NCBI GenBank assembly: GCA_964526035.1
Contig: CAZGKE010000019.1
Span: forward strand, 1-36,573
Length of the DNA stretch: 36,573 nt
Direction: 5' to 3'
DNA from: DAOMOD01 sp964526035
GTDB lineage: Bacteria; Pseudomonadota; Gammaproteobacteria; Xanthomonadales; BPKI01
A model generated the notes under the pieces. That model saw nothing but the letters and a program-made list of their open reading frames with translations. It did not search any database and was not told where the DNA came from. The translations under genes and the position numbers were made by a program. Below, in pieces: positions 1 through 8,369 of this stretch. Position 1 is the first letter of the stretch. Every line of letters begins with the position of its first letter.

Positions 1-120
1 GCGCGAGGGCATGGTGCCCATGCCCCCCGCGCTCGGCCCGTCGGCTGCGATTGATGAACCGGTTGCAAGCAGTGCGGCGGCGCAGATCGACCAGCCCGAT
101 GCAAGCGCTGTGGTTCTCAT
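1..120 (-). CDS. Exported protein of unknown function, N-terminal fragment (cut by window edge)
   Basis: An ATG at 120 reads leftwards in an open frame to the window edge, giving 40 residues. They start MRTTALASGWSICAAALL and look like a signal peptide: a basic N-region, a hydrophobic core and a small-residue region (TGSSIAA) for cleavage before a Gly/Ser/Met-rich stretch. A clear Shine-Dalgarno GGAGG (minus strand, 127-131) sits six bases before the ATG, which is the main reason to trust this start. The mature protein lies outside the window, so no function can be assigned. Because the gene is cut off and too short for routine calling, it could be missed, but the ribosome binding site plus signal peptide make it likely. 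Confidence 0.55.
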   Translation of the reverse strand, partial: MRTTALASGWSICAAALLATGSSIAADGPSAGGMGTMPSR

Positions 121-233
121 GATGACCCTCCGGATGAAATGAGCCTTATGGCTTCATGTTCAACGCGAAAGCGCATCGATGGGGGCCATCGGGAACCGTG
201 ATCCTCCGTCGCTACCTCCGGGCGTTGCAGCGA

Positions 234-707
234 CTATTCCGAGATTCTGAGTGGTATCTCTCGGAACTCGGGCTGCGGCATGCGCTGCAGGGCGGTTTGC
301 GCGTCCTCGGTCTCCTGCCGTCGCTGGCGGACGGTTACACACGTGGTGCGCTGGAAATGCGTGCCCACCGTGCGCTCACGCCGACAGATCAGTCGATCGT
401 CCTCCGCGCCGGTGAGGATGGCCGTCACCCGCTCCTGCGCGTTGATCAGCCGCTCCCGCTCTCTTCGAGTGAGCTGCTCGATGTCGTCCTTGCCCTGGAG
501 AACGCTGCGGATGTCTCGGTCGGCGGCATTGAAAATGTCCTGCTCGCGGGTGGACAGCGGCTTGGGTTTACCGGCCCGGAACCCGGCACGAAGCTCGTTC
601 ATGTAGTTGAGAAAATCCGCTACCGAGACTGAATCGTTCTGCTGCGCCTGCGCCAATCCGGAGAACCCGATGGCAAACGCAAGCAGGAGGAATCGGAGGT
701 AAGTCAT
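234..707 (-). CDS. Small secreted protein of unknown function, 157 aa
   Basis: The start at 707 (MTYLRFLLLAF) is chosen because a classical signal peptide follows it, ending ...GLAQA before QNDSV; the longer open frame upstream reads as non-coding. The mature part is highly charged and probably helical (residues about 30-90). It ends in a two-cysteine segment (ICRRER...FQRTTC) followed by a charged helix. A CRxxxxxGxxxxxxxC-type arrangement like this recurs in short periplasmic proteins of unknown function in Xanthomonadales and sphingomonads; that link is from memory. No strong ribosome binding site is seen. The gene stands alone, with a 113-base gap to the next gene on its left. The two cysteines may form a disulfide in the periplasm (inference). 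Confidence 0.7.
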   Translation of the reverse strand: MTYLRFLLLAFAIGFSGLAQAQQNDSVSVADFLNYMNELRAGFRAGKPKPLSTREQDIFNAADRDIRSVLQGKDDIEQLTRRERERLINAQERVTAILTGAEDDRLICRRERTVGTHFQRTTCVTVRQRRQETEDAQTALQRMPQPEFREIPLRISE

Positions 708-1145
708 GGTTCGGTACTCGCTGACGTGGAGACACGAACCTACCCCTGGGGCCAAGGCGCAGTCAACGCGTTGCAACGCATCCTGATCGCGCCACTTCAT
801 GGTACTCGGATGAGATTCTGGCGGTGACCCGCATGGCGTCTGGCTGCTGGACGATCCTGTAGCGTCGCTGCAGATGCGCAGGTTGTGCGCACACTCGAAA
901 ACCGAGCTTTCCGAAACTGCTCTTTCAGTGTGCACGGAAGAGCGTCCGCATGTCGGGAGAGGCGCAGTGGCCAGGAGCGATGGCGTGGAAAGTGGCGAGG
1001 TGTCACCGCTCGGTTCCCAGCCCAGCCAAAGCCGCTTCCGACGCGTCGGGAACGCGCCCGGATTGCCGGACGCGGCGGATGGATCAGCGCAGTCCGCGGC
1101 GTCCGCGTCGCTGCGCGCGCGCAGGGCGACTTGCGCAGACTTGAT
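708..1145. other. 438-base stretch without a supportable gene
   Basis: Open frames cross this stretch on both strands, but none has a plausible start, signal peptide or family resemblance. It contains whatever promoter drives the small secreted protein starting at 707 and runs into the DUF883 remnant ending at 1146. It reads as eroded, non-coding DNA next to two gene remnants. Confidence 0.5.
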
Positions 1146-1330
1146 TCAGCGGGAGCTGAAGATCTTGCTGAGCACGAAGCCGGCTGCGGCCGCAATGCCG
1201 AGCGACTGGACCGGATCGTCGTTGACGTATCCAGCGATGTTCTCCAGCCACTTGTCCTTGAGCTGATTGGCCTGACGGCCCCTTCTGGCCAGGCTGTCGG
1301 CGGCATGACGTGTGGCGTCTGCAGCCGAGC
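1146..1330 (-). pseudogene. C-terminal remnant of a DUF883 (ElaB/YqjD-like) membrane-anchor protein
   Basis: The last ~60 codons before a stop at 1146-1148 encode a segment with AADSLARRGRQANQLKDKW followed by YVNDDPVQSLGIAAAAGFVL and SKIFSSR. This matches the family ending: an amphipathic helix, a Y-V-x-x-x-P-x-x-S-x-G-I-A-A signature, one glycine-rich membrane helix and a terminal S-R/R-R. Family members are ~100-aa inner-membrane proteins that bind ribosomes in stationary phase. Upstream in this frame there is no ATG near the expected N-terminus, and the reading becomes antisense to the permease remnant. The simplest reading is therefore a 5'-truncated copy. An intact gene starting from a TTG near 1550 is possible but its N-terminal half would not resemble the family. 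Confidence 0.5.
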
Positions 1331-1334
1331 CGAC

Positions 1335-1860
1335 TGCTTGGCACCCGTCGCGCTGATCCTGTTCCTGGTTCCCGAGATTGTCCGCCAGATCATCGCCTTT
1401 GCCGAGAACGCGAAAGACGGCGCCGTCAGCGAGTTGCTGCCGCAGATCGACAGCGCGCGCGAATTCTTCATGTCCTGCCCGGAGCTGCTGGTTGGACTGA
1501 GCTTGGTGCCCCTTCAGGCTCCCCTGGTACTGCCGGTTGCCAATCTGCAACCTGGGGGTGGGCCGCGGCTGGTCGTGCTTGCGGTGCGCGTGTTCGCCTT
1601 CGTGCAGCTGGTCGAGAGCTGGTTGCTGACGCCAAACATCATGGCCAATCGATCCGGGCTGCCCCCGGCGCTCGTGGTGATCTCGGTGTTCTTCCGGGGC
1701 ATCGCCTTCGGCGGCGTGACCGGGATGATCCTGGCGGTTCCGCTGACTGCGTTCTTCGTGACCATATGGAGCCAGATCAAGCTGGCCCTGAAGCGAGGCC
1801 TGAGCCCGGTCGAAAAGCAGGCTGTTGCCCAGGCGGGTTTCGCGAGTCAGCGTCTTCCGG
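1335..1860 (+). pseudogene. Truncated, internally deleted AI-2E-family permease remnant
   Basis: The plus frame encodes APVALILFLVPEIVRQIIAF, resembling the hydrophobic segment and amphipathic linker near the middle of the N-terminal half of AI-2E/PerM-type permeases. About 65 residues later it encodes VESWLLTPNIMANRSGLPP and then two membrane helices ending GMILAVPLTAFFVTI. The latter is the highly recognisable C-terminal signature of the family (E-x-x-L-L-T-P, G-x-x-P, G-x-x-G-x-x-L-A-V-P). Normal members have ~350 residues and eight helices. Here roughly 150 central residues and the N-terminus are missing, although the frame stays open. The frame continues to a stop at 1982 through unrelated sequence. 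A functional protein is unlikely. Confidence 0.55.
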
Positions 1861-1893
1861 TGGGTGACCTCTTGATCCGGGAGGAGCAAATCT

Positions 1894-1912
1894 CCCCCGG
1901 CAATGGCGGGGG
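1894..1912 (-). terminator. Possible weak stem-loop after the secreted-protein gene
   Basis: An inverted repeat CCCCCG...CGGGGG (six pairs, seven-base loop) lies about 40 bases past the stop of the minus-strand gene ending at 1954. No clear U-run follows on that strand, so it is at best a weak intrinsic terminator or an RNA-stabilising hairpin. Confidence 0.3.
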
Positions 1913-1953
1913 GACTGTCATGTTGGTCCAGGGCTGGTTCTCGTTTCCGGCAG

Positions 1954-3366
1954 TCACGGTGCCGCGGCGACCGTCCGGGTGATGGGCTGAACCAGACCGT
2001 AGCTGTTGTTGACACCCGCCGGACCGAAGTCGTCGTAACGGAGCCGGGTGAAGACGGCGCCGATGACCGGCTGACCGAGGTGGACGTGGCCCTCGTCGGA
2101 CAGCAGGCGTCCGATGCCGAGCTCGGGCGCACGATCGAAACGGATCGAATAGCGGCCGCTTTCGACTTCCTCCCAGACCGTCCATGGCCCCGGAAAGCAG
2201 TCGATACCGTGTGCTTCGTTCCATTGCAGCAGCGTCCGCCCGTACACGCTGCCGAGCAGGCCTTCAGGGCCGAATTCCTGTACCACCAGTTCGCCGTCGA
2301 GTTTTGGGCCTCGCGGCACGTTCTGCGGCGCGGGCGTGCATTTTGCCTCCCCAAACGGCAGCAGTCCCAGGCCGCGTCCTTCGCGATCGAAGACTCGCGT
2401 GTGCATTTCCACCGCACCACCGGGGGCGATGTGCGGATGCGCGGCGAACGGTGCACGGGTGGCTACGCCGTCCACGTACCAGCTGCGCGTAGGCAAAGTC
2501 ACCACGAGATCGGTGGCGGCTGCTGCGTGGGGTTCCACCGTGAAATCGAACTCCCATGCCTGCGCCATCAGTACGGCACTGACCGCATCCACCGGCTCGC
2601 TCTCGAAGTTCGATTCCAGCATTTGTCCATCGGGCAGGGCCACGCGCGCCCGCGCCGGACTGACATCTGCCAGCGTCGGCCGGTTTTCGGCCGTCGACGG
2701 GAAGATGGGATGGTCACGAAAATCGACCAGGGCCAGCGGTGCGACGCTGTAGGCTGTGGCGCGCGCCACCTCCACCAGGTGCAGGTTGCCGCGCAACGGG
2801 TTGCCCGGGCGGGCCATTCCTTCCACGCCGGCGGCGTCGAACGCGGCCCAGACCTGGTCGCAGGTGCTGAGGTCAAAGCGATGACGTTCGAGCTCGTTCA
2901 GAACGTCGGTGTCGATCAGCTCGCCCAACGCGTAGACCTCGATCCAACCCTCCATCGCCGGCAACGGCACCAGTCCGTGCGCATTCGAAGAGTGCAGGTC
3001 ACCAGCAAGGGCAGCACGCGCGCAGCTTTCATCCAGGTTGACCAACGCCGCCGCATCGCCGTGTCCGACTGCGCCCACCGCCCAGGTGTCGGCAGATCGC
3101 AGCAACAGATCAACCAGAAGCGCCGGCGGACGCTCGCCATCCGCAGGCAGCGGAAAGCGAAAGGCCACCCGCAAGGCGACCCCGCCGGCGCCCTCGCGCG
3201 GGGTCACCGTCAGCAAAGTCTGTGTGTCGCTTCGCCCACTGAAGTACGGAAACAGCAGGACATCACCGAATCCATCGGCGCTCGATTCGACAGCGTGCGC
3301 ATTTGCCGCGGTCAGCAGAAATCCAAGTGAAAGCACCCGCAGGGTGCGGGACAAAGGGGCTGGCAT
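1954..3366 (-). CDS. Secreted protein of unknown function, 470 aa
   Basis: The start at 3366 (MPAPLSRTLRVLSLGFLL) gives a signal peptide ending ...TAANAHA before VESSADGFGD; the longer upstream frame lacks this organisation. The mature protein is rich in beta-strand-like segments. It opens with GDVLLFPYFSGRSDTQTLL, like the G-D-x-L-x-x-P-Y-Y/F start of a group of exported proteobacterial proteins of unknown function in which a beta-sandwich is followed by a T-L-L-x-V segment. Four cysteines are spread through the mature chain (C-A-R-A, S-T-C-D, K-C-T-P, D-C-F-P) and may form disulfides. The C-terminus is plain (VAAAP), with no anchor and none of the GFE tail found elsewhere in the window. It lies 108 bases downstream of the GT-C-like gene on the same strand and may be the last gene of that operon (inference). 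No enzymatic motif is visible. Confidence 0.8.
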   Translation of the reverse strand: MPAPLSRTLRVLSLGFLLTAANAHAVESSADGFGDVLLFPYFSGRSDTQTLLTVTPREGAGGVALRVAFRFPLPADGERPPALLVDLLLRSADTWAVGAVGHGDAAALVNLDESCARAALAGDLHSSNAHGLVPLPAMEGWIEVYALGELIDTDVLNELERHRFDLSTCDQVWAAFDAAGVEGMARPGNPLRGNLHLVEVARATAYSVAPLALVDFRDHPIFPSTAENRPTLADVSPARARVALPDGQMLESNFESEPVDAVSAVLMAQAWEFDFTVEPHAAAATDLVVTLPTRSWYVDGVATRAPFAAHPHIAPGGAVEMHTRVFDREGRGLGLLPFGEAKCTPAPQNVPRGPKLDGELVVQEFGPEGLLGSVYGRTLLQWNEAHGIDCFPGPWTVWEEVESGRYSIRFDRAPELGIGRLLSDEGHVHLGQPVIGAVFTRLRYDDFGPAGVNNSYGLVQPITRTVAAAP

Positions 3367-3474
3367 GGGCGTTTCCCGAAAATGACTTACATCTGGGACG
3401 CTGCTGGAGGCATTGCCCCCCAACCGCGCAGCTCGACGCCGGACAATCGGAAGCGGAACAGCAGAGGATGGAGC

Positions 3475-5220
3475 TTATGGAGTCACTCTTCTTCGACCAG
3501 CCGCAACCAACAGGCCGGCAACCAGAAGCAACCAGGCCAAGGCCGAAATCCAGGCGGCGGCCACCACTTCGATCACCGGCGTATAGACGAGGCGCAGTTC
3601 GCCGCTGTCGCGCGGAACCGTGAGCCGCATCGCGGCTGACCCCGGCTCGGCCACGATGGGCATGTCTGTCCCGTCGACCGTTGCTCGCCATCCAGGGAAA
3701 TAGAGATGGCGGATCCGCAGTTCCGTCGCTGAGCGCGCGTCGAAGCGCACGGTGATGCCGTGCTGCGTGCGAACGACCGAACCTGCACGAAAGCGCGACG
3801 ACGACGCATGCAGGAGCGGCAGCGGATCGCGTGAAAGATCATTCCGCCATGCGCTCCCCATGGCTTTCGGTCTCATCTCCAGGGTCGACCAGACCTCTTC
3901 CTGGGCCGCGCCGGCCACGCGATTCGAATCCAGGCGCTGGGTCTCCAGACCTGTCCATGACGGTGCGGGCTGCAAGCCCGCAACGGGCCACGCCAGCGGC
4001 ACGACTACCAGCAACGGCAGTGATGCTGCGCGTCGGACCCAGCGATCACCGGTCGAGGAAATCCCGATTCCGCTCGTGCCCCTCTTCGCCAGCGCTTCGG
4101 CCAACACCAGACAGGCGAGCAGCTGCAGCGGCGCAAGGCATCGCCAGGCGAACTGCAGGTAGCCGAGCGGCGGTATCCATTCCACCAGCCATGCGCCGAC
4201 CGGCGTGCAGAGGGCCAGCACGACGACGAACGCGAGGATCGAAGCGAGGGCCATGGTCGATAGCCGCCGCCGCCGAAGCATCAGAACGGCCACCGCCGCG
4301 GCCATCGTCGCGATGACCGCCGCCGCGAGCACATCGAACAGCAGCCGGTAATCATGGAACGCTCCAAAGGGAGGCGTTGCGCGCTCGAACAGGAGATTGT
4401 GGCGCCAGGACCAGGCGGGATTCAGAAGGTACTCCCAGTGCACAAGCTCGCGCATCAATGCGACCGGGAGCCAATGCCAGGCCGAGAGCGCTGCAGCCAT
4501 GATCAGCCCGCCAACGACAGCCGGCGCAAGCCGCCGCGCCTGTCCCTTCCACAGGGCCGCAAGCACGAAGCAGACCATCAGTCCCACGGAAAGCATCGCC
4601 ATCAGGGGATGCGTCGGAATCTGCAGACCGAGGACCACGCCTGTCGCCAATGCGCCGCGTCGCGGATCGCGATCGAGCACTCCCAACGCAAGGAGCAGCC
4701 AGGGGACGAACATGAAGCCGAGTGCGTGACTGGGCATGAAGAACTGGTGTACCGGCAGCAGCGTCGCCGGTGAAAGCACGACGGCAGCGGCCAGGAGCGC
4801 CGCCGCCGGGGCGTCGAGGCGGGCTCTGAACAGACGCCATGAACCCTCCGCAGTGCCGATCAGCGCGAGCAGCATGACCAGCTTGAGCGCATCGACCGGA
4901 TCGCCGACGACGGAATTCAGGAGCGTGGCAAGGTAGTACGCGACCGGCTGGTAGAAGAGGAACGTCGGTGCACCGTAGCCAGCATTGGCGTCGGCATGCC
5001 AGAGCGGACGAAGTCGCCATTCCGCGATGCCCTGCAGGAACCCGTCAAGACGAAACAAGTGAACATGCCAGTCGCCGTTGGCCAGCAGCCCCGACTGTGC
5101 CATCGGCAGCCACGCAAGCAGTGCCGCAGCCAGAGGAAGCAGGCGCCAGCACCAGCGCCCACGGAGGTGGGGCGCGGTCAGCGCCGGCCTCGGGTCAGGT
5201 GTCTGTGGAGGCGTCGACAT
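3475..5220 (-). CDS. Polytopic membrane protein, PTPS-related / GT-C glycosyltransferase-like
   Basis: The 581-aa product has about a dozen hydrophobic helices. After the first helix (residues ~23-44) comes NGDWHVHLFRLDGFLQG, then W-H-A-D-A-N-A-G-Y-G-A-P-T-F-L-F-Y-Q-P and further helices. This acidic/His loop followed by G-Y-G-x-P-x-F-x-F-Y-x-P is typical of the membrane domain named '6-pyruvoyl-tetrahydropterin synthase related' (Pfam PTPS_related), which resembles GT-C glycosyltransferases that use polyprenyl-phosphate sugars. Near the C-terminus a soluble beta-rich segment (LRIRHLYFPGWRATVDG) resembles the YfhO-like extracellular domain, before a last helix and GRRRVTP. I chose 5220 because the hydrophobic domain follows directly. 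An alternative ATG at 5355 overlaps the kinase stop (TGATG) and would add 45 poorly conserved-looking residues. Substrate unknown. Confidence 0.75.
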   Translation of the reverse strand: MSTPPQTPDPRPALTAPHLRGRWCWRLLPLAAALLAWLPMAQSGLLANGDWHVHLFRLDGFLQGIAEWRLRPLWHADANAGYGAPTFLFYQPVAYYLATLLNSVVGDPVDALKLVMLLALIGTAEGSWRLFRARLDAPAAALLAAAVVLSPATLLPVHQFFMPSHALGFMFVPWLLLALGVLDRDPRRGALATGVVLGLQIPTHPLMAMLSVGLMVCFVLAALWKGQARRLAPAVVGGLIMAAALSAWHWLPVALMRELVHWEYLLNPAWSWRHNLLFERATPPFGAFHDYRLLFDVLAAAVIATMAAAVAVLMLRRRRLSTMALASILAFVVVLALCTPVGAWLVEWIPPLGYLQFAWRCLAPLQLLACLVLAEALAKRGTSGIGISSTGDRWVRRAASLPLLVVVPLAWPVAGLQPAPSWTGLETQRLDSNRVAGAAQEEVWSTLEMRPKAMGSAWRNDLSRDPLPLLHASSSRFRAGSVVRTQHGITVRFDARSATELRIRHLYFPGWRATVDGTDMPIVAEPGSAAMRLTVPRDSGELRLVYTPVIEVVAAAWISALAWLLLVAGLLVAAGRRRVTP

Positions 5221-5354
5221 GCCAGGGAATTCTGCTGGTGGGGCGCGATCGTCGGCGTGCCCATGCTCCCTTGACTGTCCAGGCCTGGCGTCTTGGTTCC
5301 TGCATTCGGCGCTCATGATATCCGTATGCAGGAGCCCGTCGCCTCCGCGGTACA

Positions 5355-7664
5355 TCAGTCCGACTGACGTACACGCTGCGCGTCCTTCAGCGCTTCGACA
5401 TAGCCTTGGAGTGCCGGGCTGCCGGCCGGGTAGTGGGCGGAAGCAATGGCGTGAGCGCGTTCGAGATGTGCATGCGCGGACTCGATCTCTCCGCGTGCCA
5501 ACAGAAAGCGGCCGTAGCCAAGGCGACTGTTGGCGGCAGCCGCACTGTCACCCTGTCCCGATGCGACGTGCAGATCGAACGCCTGTTCGAAGTGCGCGCG
5601 CGCCTCGGCATCTCGTCCCAGCGCGGCGAGCACGTTGGCGTGGGTCACCAGACCGCTGGCGATCATCGGGCTGTCGGGTCCATACGCTTCGCGTCTCAGC
5701 GCGAGGCTTCCGTTCGATTGTGCCAGCGCTTCGTCGAGTCGGCCGAGCCTTTGTTCAATGATCGCCATCACCGCCATGGTATTCGCCGTCGAGGCGGCGG
5801 GGGTTCCGGCACGACGTTTCAGCGCCAGCGCTTCGCGCGCAGCGTCGCGCGCCTCCTCCAGGCGATCGAGATTGCGCAATGCAAGCGCCAGGTTGTGCAG
5901 GGGCGAGGCCGCGAGGGTGGTGTCGTCGCCGCCCGCCTCGCGGTGCAGGGCAATGGCCTGGCGCAAAGTCTGCTCGGCCTCGGCGTGGTGACCGAGATCC
6001 GCCTGCAGCAGACCGACGTTGTTGTGAGAGTCGGCGAGATCGTGATCGACGGGCAGATTGCGGCGCCGCCACTGCAGCGCGCGCACCAGCATCATCTCGG
6101 CCTGCTCCAGGCGACCGAACTGCCGGTGGATATTGCCCAGACGGTTCAAGGAATCGGCGACTTCGGCGCTGTCGGTACCCGCGTGTCGCTCGCGCAATTC
6201 CAGCGCCTGGGTCAGCAGCGCGGTGCCGCGTACGTCCTCGCCCATGTTGGACAAGGCCAGACCGATGGTGTGCATCAACCGTGCCCGCGCCAACGGATCG
6301 CTGGACAGCGCGTCGGGCAGGCGGTCGGCGGCCGCGTCCAGAAGGTCCCGCGCACGCACGTCAGCCGGGTTGGTCACGCGCGGATCAGACGTTTCGAACA
6401 GCTCGATCAGGAAGTCGGCGGTTTCCTGAGCCACCCGCGCCTCGCGCGTGGCGACGTCGCGCTCCTGTGCCAGCAAGCTCGCCTGCCAGGCCATGGCCGC
6501 AGCAAATCCGGCGAGAAGCAGCACCAGCAGCACGGATACCGCCGCCCCGATCGGATGGCGGCGTATGAAAGTGCGCAGACGGTAGGACGCCGAATCAGGC
6601 CGCGCCTGCACCGGACGGCCATCGAGCCAGCGTTGCAGGTCCTCGCCAAGCTGCGCCGCGGAGGCATAGCGGCGCTCGGGCGCCTTGTGCAGGGCCTTCA
6701 TCACGATGGCATCGAGGTCGCGGGCGGCGGCGTCACGCCGCCCGACCAGCCGCAAGGGTGGTGCCGGCTCGACCTCGCAGACAATGCGCTCGACCTCGGA
6801 AGGCCGCGTGGTCTCGATGCGGTAGGGTCGCTGACGTGCGAGCAGTTCGTAGAGCATCACGCCAAGCGAGTAGATGTCGCTGGCCTGCGACACCGGCTCG
6901 CCGCGCACCTGCTCGGGGCTCGCGTAGTGCGGCGTCATCGCGCCCGCCACGGTCGGCGCCGCCTGCGCGCCCGGCGCGGCCTCGTCGAGCAGCTTGGCGA
7001 TACCGAAGTCGAGCAGCTTGATCCTGCCGTGGGCATCCACCATGACATTGTCGGGTTTCAGGTCGCGGTGCACCACCAGATTGCGGTGGGCGTACTGCAC
7101 GGCGTCGACAAGCTGCAGGAACAGCGTCACCCGTGCGCGCAGGTCCAGTTTCCGGGCATCCGCATCTCGGTCGATGCGCGATCCCTCGACGTACTCCATG
7201 GCGACCCAGGGCGTGCCGTCGGCGTCTTCGCCGCCATCGACGAACTGCGCGATATGAGGATGGCGCAATCCGGCCAACACCCGCCGCTCCAGCCTGAGAC
7301 GCTCGCCGACCACGCTGCCGCCGGCGCCACCAAGCCGCTTGACCGCAAGCAGCTGCTCGAACTCGCCGTCGCTGCGACGGCAGAGATACACCGAGCCCAT
7401 GCCGCCCTGACCAAGGCGACGGATCACCTCGAATGGACCAATGGTGGCGGGCAGCGCGCCGTCCAGATCGGCCGCTGCCCTTGCCACGGAGGCGCGCAGC
7501 GGATCCTTTTCGCTCGCCGCGGCTTCGAGCATGGCGCGCAGGCGCTGCACCAGGTCTGGATCGGTGGATTCGAATTCGTCCAGGAACGCCGCGCGGCGCT
7601 CGCCGTCGAGTTCGACGGCGGCATTGAACGCCTGGTCGAGGCGACGGAACCCGGTCGCGGTCAC
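5355..7664 (-). CDS. Transmembrane Ser/Thr protein kinase with TPR domain (module A)
   Basis: This 769-aa protein is a eukaryotic-like (Hanks-type) kinase. The kinase domain (residues ~77-345) shows the glycine loop GQGGMG (85-90), the ATP-binding lysine K109, HRDLKPDN (199-206, catalytic D201), DFG (219-221) and a Y-A-S-P-E-Q activation-segment end. All key residues are present, so it should be active. A short helical N-terminal region precedes the kinase. One membrane helix (~372-392) places the kinase in the cytoplasm and the C-terminal tetratricopeptide-repeat array (~405-769) in the periplasm. Its ATG overlaps the stop of the upstream sigma-factor gene by four bases (ATGA), indicating translational coupling. 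Family knowledge: such kinases (PknS, PknT) phosphorylate their partner sigma factor. The TPR domain could sense or scaffold an envelope partner (inference). Confidence 0.92.
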   Translation of the reverse strand: MTATGFRRLDQAFNAAVELDGERRAAFLDEFESTDPDLVQRLRAMLEAAASEKDPLRASVARAAADLDGALPATIGPFEVIRRLGQGGMGSVYLCRRSDGEFEQLLAVKRLGGAGGSVVGERLRLERRVLAGLRHPHIAQFVDGGEDADGTPWVAMEYVEGSRIDRDADARKLDLRARVTLFLQLVDAVQYAHRNLVVHRDLKPDNVMVDAHGRIKLLDFGIAKLLDEAAPGAQAAPTVAGAMTPHYASPEQVRGEPVSQASDIYSLGVMLYELLARQRPYRIETTRPSEVERIVCEVEPAPPLRLVGRRDAAARDLDAIVMKALHKAPERRYASAAQLGEDLQRWLDGRPVQARPDSASYRLRTFIRRHPIGAAVSVLLVLLLAGFAAAMAWQASLLAQERDVATREARVAQETADFLIELFETSDPRVTNPADVRARDLLDAAADRLPDALSSDPLARARLMHTIGLALSNMGEDVRGTALLTQALELRERHAGTDSAEVADSLNRLGNIHRQFGRLEQAEMMLVRALQWRRRNLPVDHDLADSHNNVGLLQADLGHHAEAEQTLRQAIALHREAGGDDTTLAASPLHNLALALRNLDRLEEARDAAREALALKRRAGTPAASTANTMAVMAIIEQRLGRLDEALAQSNGSLALRREAYGPDSPMIASGLVTHANVLAALGRDAEARAHFEQAFDLHVASGQGDSAAAANSRLGYGRFLLARGEIESAHAHLERAHAIASAHYPAGSPALQGYVEALKDAQRVRQSD

Positions 7665-8230
7665 GCGGCGCCGTCCAGCGCCGTCGCCAGCCAGGCGCGG
7701 GCGCTGCGCAGGTCGCGCTTCACGGTAGCCTCGGACACCTCAAGCGCCGCCGCCAGTTCGGCGTCGCTCATGCCGCCAAAGTACGACCACTCGATCGCTC
7801 GGGCCTTGCGTTCGTCGAGCGCGGCCAGCTCGCTCAACGCCCGGTCGAGATCGAGAATGTCGATATCGGCGGCTTCACCATCCGACGCGAGCTGCGAATG
7901 CAGCGTCACCATGGCCGCGCCGCCACCGCGCTTGTCTCGACGTTTGCCGCGGGCGTGGTCGATCAGCACCTGGCGCATGACGGTGGCGGCCATGGCGAGA
8001 AAGTGGGCGCGATCAACCAGCGGCATGCGCAGGTCGCAGAGCTTCAGGAACGCCTCGTGCACCAGCTCGGTCGGCTGCCAGGTCTGCATTCCCGGCTCAC
8101 GCGACAGCCTGACGCGGGCCAGCGCGCGCAGCTCGTCATGGGCAAGCGACCACAGCGCATCGCGCGCCACGGCATCGCCCGCGGCGGAGCGCCTCAGCAA
8201 CGCGGTCATCTCGCCATGCGGCGCGGACAT
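7661..8230 (-). CDS. ECF43/TIGR02999-like RNA polymerase sigma factor (module A)
   Basis: The 189-aa start at 8230 (MSAPHGEMTALLRR) is chosen because a purine-rich GGGAGAGGAG runs up to the ATG and because family members begin with the L-L-R-x-x-x-x-G-D segment; the frame upstream is spurious. Region 2 includes ELRALARVRL and PTELVHEAFLKL (53-64), then the R-x-H-F-L-A-M-A-A and M-R-Q-V-L-I-D-H-A-R stretch, followed by the basic K-R-R-D-K-R-G-G-G linker. Region 4 (about 139-181) is a helix-turn-helix with LEVSEATVKRDLRSARAWL. Instead of the acidic D-A-E-D patch of ordinary ECF sigma factors it has Q-P-T-E, with T54 a candidate phosphorylation site for the kinase encoded next. It is divergent from the 1703-aa secreted protein, 139 bases apart, and may control it (inference). 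Confidence 0.9.
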   Translation of the reverse strand: MSAPHGEMTALLRRSAAGDAVARDALWSLAHDELRALARVRLSREPGMQTWQPTELVHEAFLKLCDLRMPLVDRAHFLAMAATVMRQVLIDHARGKRRDKRGGGAAMVTLHSQLASDGEAADIDILDLDRALSELAALDERKARAIEWSYFGGMSDAELAAALEVSEATVKRDLRSARAWLATALDGAA

Positions 8231-8272
8231 CTCCTCTCCCGCAGGGACCTGTGCCGATTCTGCCGCAAAGTT

Positions 8273-8305
8273 CGTCGGCGTGTGCAGACGATCGCTTTGC
8301 CGACG
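8273..8305. promoter_or_regulatory. Inverted repeat in the divergent intergenic region
   Basis: CGTCGGC (8273-8279) and its exact complement GCCGACG (8299-8305) flank 19 bases, between the sigma-factor gene of module A and the giant secreted-protein gene. It may be a binding site for a regulator of either gene. In DNA this GC-rich a seven-base match at this spacing can occur by chance. Confidence 0.25.
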
Positions 8306-8369
8306 CCTCTGATCCGATCCGTCGCGCTTCGTCGCCTGAATAGCCAGCAACAACAGTCCAGGGTCAGTC

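Noticed and set aside
885..1982. 365-codon plus-strand open frame as one intact gene
   Set aside because: Its first ~140 codons are antisense to the DUF883 remnant and show no similarity; only the later part resembles an AI-2E permease and that part lacks the core.
5406..8312. 968-codon plus-strand open frame opposite the module A kinase and sigma factor
   Set aside because: It is a shadow of high-GC coding DNA: no start signal, no domains, residue make-up rich in Arg/Gln/His/Gly, and it lies wholly over two genes with intact family motifs.
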